Assembly (NCBI RefSeq): GCF_004745645.1
Contig: NZ_SRMB01000005.1
Coordinates: 310,001 to 374,000 of the forward strand
Length of the DNA: 64,000 nucleotides
Source: Hymenobacter metallicola
GTDB lineage: Bacteria; Bacteroidota; Bacteroidia; Cytophagales; Hymenobacteraceae
Reading direction: 5' to 3'
Shown here: positions 59,691 through 64,000 of the stretch, piece by piece
How positions within the stretch are numbered: the stretch's first letter is position 1
Layout of the letters: every line of letters starts with the position of its first letter
Program-made: the position numbers and the translations under genes
Notes under the pieces: model-generated
Told to the model about the DNA's origin: nothing
Database searches by the model: none
Seen by the model: only the letters and a program-made list of their open reading frames with translations

Positions 59691-62600
59691 TTAGTTTCGG
59701 AGCACTACCAGCCGCTGGTGCTGGCCGTGCATTTCGGCGGTGTATACCCCACTGGGTACCGGGTTGCCGCTGGTATCAGCGCCGTTCCAGGTCAGAGTGT
59801 GAGGGCCGGCCGGCTGCGCGGGTAGGCTAAACGTGCGTACTACCTGGCCTTGGGCAGTGCGGATCAGCAGGGAGTAGGCGCCGGGCGTGTGCACGGAGTA
59901 GCGCAGCTCGGTGCTGCGGCTAAAAGTTGAGCTGCTGGGTGCTTCCAGGGTCAAGGGCTCCGGGGGGGCGTTGGTAACCACCGCAGTTGCCAATTGCAGG
60001 CCTTGTATCGTTACGGTCACGGGCTTTTCAGCCTGCGTAAAGCGTAGGCGCAGGGTCTGGCTGGTTGGCTCAAACTGCCAGTCGGTAGCGGCCAGGGCTT
60101 GCCCGTTGAGGGTAGCGCCGGCGGGTGCTGCCGTGACGCGGGGTATTTCCAGCGTGATGGTGCGGTGGGCCGGAGCGCCGGGGTAGCCGTTGCCGCTCTG
60201 GCGTACCTGTACCGTTGTGCGCCCGCGCCCCACCTTGCCGGTAAAGGAAAGCAGGTGGTAAGCCGGGTTTTGCGCGGTGAGAGTCGTTTTGCCGTCGTCG
60301 TCATACAGGGTAAAGCTCGACTCGGGCGCCGATTCGTCGGCGTAGAAGCGCACCCGCAGCGTGTCGGTGCGGTACTGGGCCGTGGTGGGCACGTAGGGCC
60401 CCGTGGGCAGAAAAGCGCCGGCCCGCACCAGCAGCGGTAGTTGGGCCAGGGGCGCCGCCACGCCCACCGTCTGGTTGCCGCTAAAGGTGAGGTGGGAGTA
60501 GAAGTCAATCCAGCGGCCGGGCGGCAGCACCACATTGCGCCGCCGCTGGCCGGGTTGCACCACGGGAGCCACCAGCAGGTTGGGCCCCAGCAGGAACTGG
60601 TCGTTGACGTTGGTCAGGGCCGCTGTGTTGTTGGCCCGGTGCAGGCGTTCCTGCCGGGCCAGCAGACGCTGGGTGCCCCAACTGGAGGAGGCTTCGGTGT
60701 TCCAGTTCCAGGTGGGCACGGGGCGGGCTGCCTGAATAATGGCCGGGTTTTGCTCTTCTTCCGCCAGCAGCATCTCCAAGGACTGCGGGTCGAGGACCGT
60801 TTCGCCGTAATGCATGGGCCGGGCCAGGGGCGTGCCGGTCTGGGCGTTTTCCCAGGCCAGGGTATAGAGGTAGGGCAGCAGCTCGTAGCGCAAATGCGCG
60901 TAGCGGCGCACGATGCTCTGGTGCGGCTCGGGGTAGGCGTAGGGCTCGGGCGCTACCACGCCGTGGGGCCGCATAATGGGGCCGAGGCTGGCCATTTGCA
61001 GCCAGCGGGTATACAGTTCGGGGTCGATGGTGGAACCCGCAAAGCCGCCCGCGTCGGAGTGCATGTAGCCCACGCCGCCCAGGCCCATGCTGAGCATAAT
61101 CGGGACCTGGGCCTGCAGGCCGGACCAGGAGCGGCTCACGTCGCCCGACCACGGGAACACGCTGAGGCGCTGCAGGCCCGCCCAGCCTGAGCGGGCCAGG
61201 TTGAAGAGGCGCTCCTGCGGATACTGTCGGGCGTAGCCTTCGGCCAGAATGCCGGCCCAGGCCTGCCCGTAGGCGTTGTGAATGCGCCGCGTCGGGCCCA
61301 GGTCGTAGTGCATGTCGGCGGGCTGGTTTTCCGGTTCGCCCAGGTCGCTCCACCAGCCGCCCACGCCGTCCTGCTTCAGCCGGTCGTACTGCTGCCAGAG
61401 CCACTGCCGGGCCGGGGGACGGAACATATCCAGCAGCGTCGCCGGCCCGGCCCAGAACGACTCGACCGTGTAGGGCCGGCCATTCCGGTCCCGGCCCACC
61501 AGGTTCTGGCTCCGCACCAGCGAGTCGTTCCGGGAGGTGCGCATCACGTAGGGCTCGGTAATCAGCACGGTTTTCACGCCGGCCGAGTCGAGGCGGCGCA
61601 GCATCCGCTTCGGGTTGGGAAACTGCTCGGGCTGCCAGCGGAAATCACCCTGCCGGGTAGTACCCCCAAACCAGTACAGGTCGAGCACCAGGGCATCGAG
61701 TGGGAAGCCGGCCCGGCGCATGCGGGCGGCCGTCTGATACATCTCCTGCTCGGTTTTGTAGCCGAAGCGGCTCTGAATCAGGCCCAGGGCCCAGCGTGGG
61801 GGCAGGGGCTGCTTGCCGGTCAGGGCGGTGTAGCGGGCCAGAATTTCGGCGTAGGAGCCGCCCGTAATGATAAAGTAGGCCAGGTTGTCCAACCCTTCGC
61901 CCCGGTATTCGAGGATGTTTTTCTCGGTGGCTCCCAGGTCGAGGGTGCCGGGCGCAGGAGTGTCAAAGAACAGCATATAGCCCCGGCTGCTGAGCACCGT
62001 GGGCAAGGTCAGGTTCAGCGTAGGCTCCCCGTTCTGGTAGCCGTAGTGGGCCTCGTTGTAGAGCATGAGCTTGCGGCCGCGCCGGTTCAGGGGCAGGGCC
62101 CGGGAGCCGGTGCCGTAGAGGTGCTCTTCGGGCGTGAGCTGAAACGAGACGCCCAGGCCCGCTGGCCCGCCGCCGGTAGTCAGCAGCTGAAAGCCGCTGC
62201 TGGCCTCGGTCGTCAGGGCTACCGGGCAGCGCTGATAGCCGATGCGTAAGGGGCTTTTCTGAATCACGACTTCGCCCGGACAATCGAGGTACCAGTGCAA
62301 GGCCGCTGGACTGTTGCGGAGGCGGGCCCCCACGTAGGGCTGGCCTTGCACGGGGCCGCCGTCCCAGCCTTCCCCTTTGCAGGAAGGGGCCAAGGACTGC
62401 GGCTTCTGCACCACACTCACGGAGGGAATGTCCTCCACCGGCTGCCCCGCCGGAAACTGCTCTACCCGCACCACGCCCTCGGCCCAGGGGCGGATGCGCA
62501 GCGTACCGCCGGTAGTAGTGCGGATACGGAGCGTGTGGGTGCTGTCGTCGTAGGTATGACTGCGGTAGTTGCCCAGGCCCCGGGTCGGGGCCTGGGCTTC

Positions 62601-62714
62601 GCGCCGCGGAAACGGGTCTTGCTCAGGAGCGCTGCTCACGCGCTGGGCCAGGGTCGATACACTCAGCAGAAACAGGCTCAGCAGGAGGCCGGCGCGGCAA
62701 AAAAGTGGAAGCAT
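59691..62714 (-). CDS. Secreted GH31 glycosidase
   Basis: A 1007-residue family 31 hydrolase (alpha-glucosidase or alpha-xylosidase type). Signal peptide LLLSLFLLSVSTLAQ. The N-terminal beta domain is followed by the barrel with FPLDALVLDLYWFGG, the nucleophile D457 in GGWWSDLGEPE and acid/base D554 in MHSDAGGFAG. A DUF5110-like beta domain follows (about 735-840), and the C-terminus has a FlgD-like segment (GPHTLTWNGADTSGNPVPSG) ending QRLVVLRN, the shape of a type IX secretion signal. ATG at 62714 is preferred over an upstream TTG. Substrate among alpha-linked glycosides cannot be fixed from sequence. Confidence 0.92.
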   Translation of the reverse strand: MLPLFCRAGLLLSLFLLSVSTLAQRVSSAPEQDPFPRREAQAPTRGLGNYRSHTYDDSTHTLRIRTTTGGTLRIRPWAEGVVRVEQFPAGQPVEDIPSVSVVQKPQSLAPSCKGEGWDGGPVQGQPYVGARLRNSPAALHWYLDCPGEVVIQKSPLRIGYQRCPVALTTEASSGFQLLTTGGGPAGLGVSFQLTPEEHLYGTGSRALPLNRRGRKLMLYNEAHYGYQNGEPTLNLTLPTVLSSRGYMLFFDTPAPGTLDLGATEKNILEYRGEGLDNLAYFIITGGSYAEILARYTALTGKQPLPPRWALGLIQSRFGYKTEQEMYQTAARMRRAGFPLDALVLDLYWFGGTTRQGDFRWQPEQFPNPKRMLRRLDSAGVKTVLITEPYVMRTSRNDSLVRSQNLVGRDRNGRPYTVESFWAGPATLLDMFRPPARQWLWQQYDRLKQDGVGGWWSDLGEPENQPADMHYDLGPTRRIHNAYGQAWAGILAEGYARQYPQERLFNLARSGWAGLQRLSVFPWSGDVSRSWSGLQAQVPIMLSMGLGGVGYMHSDAGGFAGSTIDPELYTRWLQMASLGPIMRPHGVVAPEPYAYPEPHQSIVRRYAHLRYELLPYLYTLAWENAQTGTPLARPMHYGETVLDPQSLEMLLAEEEQNPAIIQAARPVPTWNWNTEASSSWGTQRLLARQERLHRANNTAALTNVNDQFLLGPNLLVAPVVQPGQRRRNVVLPPGRWIDFYSHLTFSGNQTVGVAAPLAQLPLLVRAGAFLPTGPYVPTTAQYRTDTLRVRFYADESAPESSFTLYDDDGKTTLTAQNPAYHLLSFTGKVGRGRTTVQVRQSGNGYPGAPAHRTITLEIPRVTAAPAGATLNGQALAATDWQFEPTSQTLRLRFTQAEKPVTVTIQGLQLATAVVTNAPPEPLTLEAPSSSTFSRSTELRYSVHTPGAYSLLIRTAQGQVVRTFSLPAQPAGPHTLTWNGADTSGNPVPSGVYTAEMHGQHQRLVVLRN

Positions 62715-62823
62715 ATAGCAGGGCAAGTGGGGGGCCGCAAGATACGGCCTCCGCTACCGGCTCTAGCAACGACCCGCGCACCCAGCCCGTAGAGAGTAGC
62801 TCAACCCCTCAATTCCTACGACC

Positions 62824-63213
62824 ATGGCCCTTTCCTCCGACAACCTCAACGACCACCTCTATTCGACCAATCTGGCGCTGAGCGACCTGTTCAACAACCG
62901 CACCTTCGCCCACGACCCCAGCGGCCTGATTCCGATTTTGGACAGCTGGGGCCCACAGCTGCAGAACTCCACTAGCCCCGTGCTCCACACCGCCGCCACC
63001 GACCTGGGCCAGCTGAAAAGCTACCTGCAAAACGGCGACCGGGCCGGCGCCAGCACCCTGATGCAACATTTGGGCGAGCAGGCCTCCCGCGCCGCCAGCA
63101 ACACCCACGACTGGGCCGGCCCCCACCTGCACAATGGCATCGGTGACCAGCTGCGCCACCTGGGCCAGCTGCTGATTATGGCCGCCGGCAACCTCAAATC
63201 CATGGTAGCCTAA
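62824..63213 (+). CDS. Helical protein of unknown family, paralogue 1
   Basis: A 129-residue, mostly helical soluble protein with no signal peptide. The second half (LGQLKSYLQNGDRAGASTLM...LGEQASRAA...LGQLLIMAAGNLK) repeats in the next gene, so the pair is a tandem duplication. It is rich in His, Asn, Asp and Leu and has no cysteine or obvious catalytic motif. No family recognised. It is separated from its paralogue by 39 bases and probably co-transcribed. Confidence 0.75.
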   Translation: MALSSDNLNDHLYSTNLALSDLFNNRTFAHDPSGLIPILDSWGPQLQNSTSPVLHTAATDLGQLKSYLQNGDRAGASTLMQHLGEQASRAASNTHDWAGPHLHNGIGDQLRHLGQLLIMAAGNLKSMVA

Positions 63214-63252
63214 GAGCTGCTTCCGTCTTGCTTTCCACCAAACCCCTACCTC

Positions 63253-63606
63253 ATGGCCACGCCAACCGATAACCCCGAAAACCACCTCAATGCCGCCATC
63301 AACGTGTTGAATGGCAATATTCAGCAAGCCAGCACCGAAGGCCTGAGCAATATTCAGGACTGGATTCGCACCCTGAGCCAGAGCGGCGAAGCCGTGCACG
63401 CGGAAATCCTGCAGGAACTGCGCAGCCTGCAGCAGCATATTCAGAACAACGACGTCGACAGCATCGGCAGCTCCTTGTTTACCCTGGGCGAGCAGGTCAC
63501 CGGCGCCGCCGACTCCCAGACCGAATCCATTGCTACCCGGCTCAACCTGCTGGGCCAGGCCCTGGCCAACGCCGCCCGCCAGCTTAAGCCCGCAGATCAG
63601 GCGTAG
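63253..63606 (+). CDS. Helical protein of unknown family, paralogue 2
   Basis: A 117-residue soluble helical protein related to the preceding gene through LRSLQQHIQNNDVDSIGSSL, LGEQVTGAADSQ and LGQALANAARQLKP. The N-terminal half is diverged (ENHLNAAINVLNGNIQQAS) and might form a separate helical hairpin. No cysteine, no signal peptide. Function unknown. Confidence 0.75.
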   Translation: MATPTDNPENHLNAAINVLNGNIQQASTEGLSNIQDWIRTLSQSGEAVHAEILQELRSLQQHIQNNDVDSIGSSLFTLGEQVTGAADSQTESIATRLNLLGQALANAARQLKPADQA

Positions 63607-63675
63607 ATTTCTTTTCGCCTTTCCGCCTGCAGCTGGCCCACGCGCAGCCGCGCGGAAGACCTTTCTCACCTGCGT

Positions 63676-63712
63676 AAAAAGCCCTTTCTCGTAGCATACG
63701 GGAAGGGGCTTT
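63676..63712 (-). terminator. Hairpin of composite repeat, copy B
   Basis: AAAGCCCTTTCT / GGAAGGGGCTTT, paired with G-T tolerance, with an A-run that becomes a U-run on the minus strand. It resembles the pyrG terminator at 40541-40577 and, like it, is followed by the CGCAGAGGACGGAT repeat. Confidence 0.55.
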
Positions 63713-63736
63713 CTGGTACAAGGGCGGGGCGTACTT

Positions 63737-63776
63737 CGCAGAGGACGGATGGCTCCGGCTACCGCCTCGCAAGGAC
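63737..63776. repeat. Dispersed repeat, copy B
   Basis: CGCAGAGGACGGAT ... CTCGCAAGGAC, 40 bases, matching copy A at 40601-40638. Confidence 0.6.
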
Positions 63777-63817
63777 AGGTGAAAAAGGAGCTTCGCGGGT
63801 AAAGGGCGTAACTACCT

Positions 63818-63878
63818 GCGCAGCGGATGGGTTGACGCCGCTTGATGCGCGGAATGTCGTGCCGCCTCGCAAGGACAG
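63818..63878. repeat. Dispersed repeat, copy C (diverged)
   Basis: Begins GCGCAGCGGATGG and ends GCCTCGCAAGGACAG, like copy B, but with a longer, different centre. It lies 41 bases after copy B in the region before the gamma-glutamyltransferase gene. Confidence 0.5.
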
Positions 63879-63900
63879 AACAGCAAACGCACCACTTCAC

Positions 63901-64000
63901 CTAATACCCCAGGGCTGAGTCGTCGCCGCGGGGGTCGGCGCCGCCTTCGAGGCGGCCGTCGGGCAGTACCCGGATGGCATCTACCCGGCCCCAGGCGTTG
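63901..64000 (-). CDS. ggt: Gamma-glutamyltransferase, C-terminal end (gene runs off the window)
   Basis: The last 32 codons of a minus-strand gene, reading NAWGRVDAIRVLPDGRLEGG then ADPRGDDSALGY and stop. This is the typical end of the small subunit of gamma-glutamyltransferase, which transfers the glutamyl group of glutathione and is made by autoprocessing. The rest lies beyond 64000, so active-site residues cannot be checked. Confidence 0.8.
   Translation of the reverse strand, partial: NAWGRVDAIRVLPDGRLEGGADPRGDDSALGY

Overview
The window reads as a contiguous piece of chromosome from a GC-rich Bacteroidota bacterium, most likely a Hymenobacter-like member of the Cytophagales. The support is: type IX secretion C-terminal domains (44321-46042 and 59691-62714), a TonB-dependent receptor with a carboxypeptidase-regulatory N-terminus, Bacteroidota-specific families (DUF3098, DUF5683, DUF6438), phylum-typical gene orders (ftsX-DUF3098-uppP-truB-ribF; parA-parB-DUF5683-dapB-lepB; pyrG-yidC; tamB divergent from tsaD-smpB), almost no Shine-Dalgarno sequences, and repeated matches to the Bacteroidota -7 promoter box TAnnTTTG. 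No phage, plasmid, insertion sequence, CRISPR array or rRNA operon was seen.

Layout. 1-8.8 kb (minus): envelope and translation genes ribF, truB, uppP, DUF3098, ftsX and a giant tamB. 9-15 kb (plus): tsaD, smpB, an NlpC/P60 hydrolase, an HNH endonuclease and two tandem fatty-acid desaturases. 15-25 kb: an esterase-like hydrolase, an AT-richer lipoprotein, rpsA with a structured leader, tRNA-Cys with a textbook promoter, cyanophycin synthetase, a coiled-coil membrane protein, a TPMT-like methyltransferase and kdsA. 25-33 kb: a methyltransferase, apaG, ung, a small membrane ORF broken by an amber codon, then the minus-strand lepB/dapB/DUF5683/parB/parA block with a split parS-like site. 33-46 kb: an orphan peptide-binding lipoprotein, a nested-palindrome repeat, a TonB receptor, DUF6438, yidC, pyrG, a PBP4-type dacB and a PA14-ricin-T9SS protein. 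46-54 kb: a serB-serA fusion, a small beta-barrel, VOC, DUF421 with a zinc ribbon, a hydrolase, a membrane AraC regulator, YceI and a hypothetical. 54-64 kb: pirin, secreted alpha-amylase, aldo/keto reductase, a YCII-like exported protein, a class D beta-lactamase homologue lacking every catalytic motif, a GH31 glycosidase, two tandem paralogues of unknown family, and the C-terminal end of gamma-glutamyltransferase running off the right edge.

How the genes work together. Several blocks serve the envelope: undecaprenyl phosphate recycling (uppP), divisome control (ftsX), KDO synthesis (kdsA), DAP supply (dapB), murein trimming (dacB, NlpC/P60), protein insertion and export (yidC, lepB) and outer-membrane biogenesis (tamB). 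Others are information processing (tsaD, truB, smpB, rpsA, tRNA-Cys, ung) and chromosome segregation (parAB). The right-hand third is richer in accessory, secreted and unknown genes.

The observations most worth following are the active-site-dead class D beta-lactamase homologue (58354-59160), the SerB-SerA fusion, the split parS-like palindrome beside parB, the rpsA leader hairpins, the amber-interrupted small ORF, and two kinds of intergenic palindromic repeat. All calls come from reading the sequence; no database search was run.
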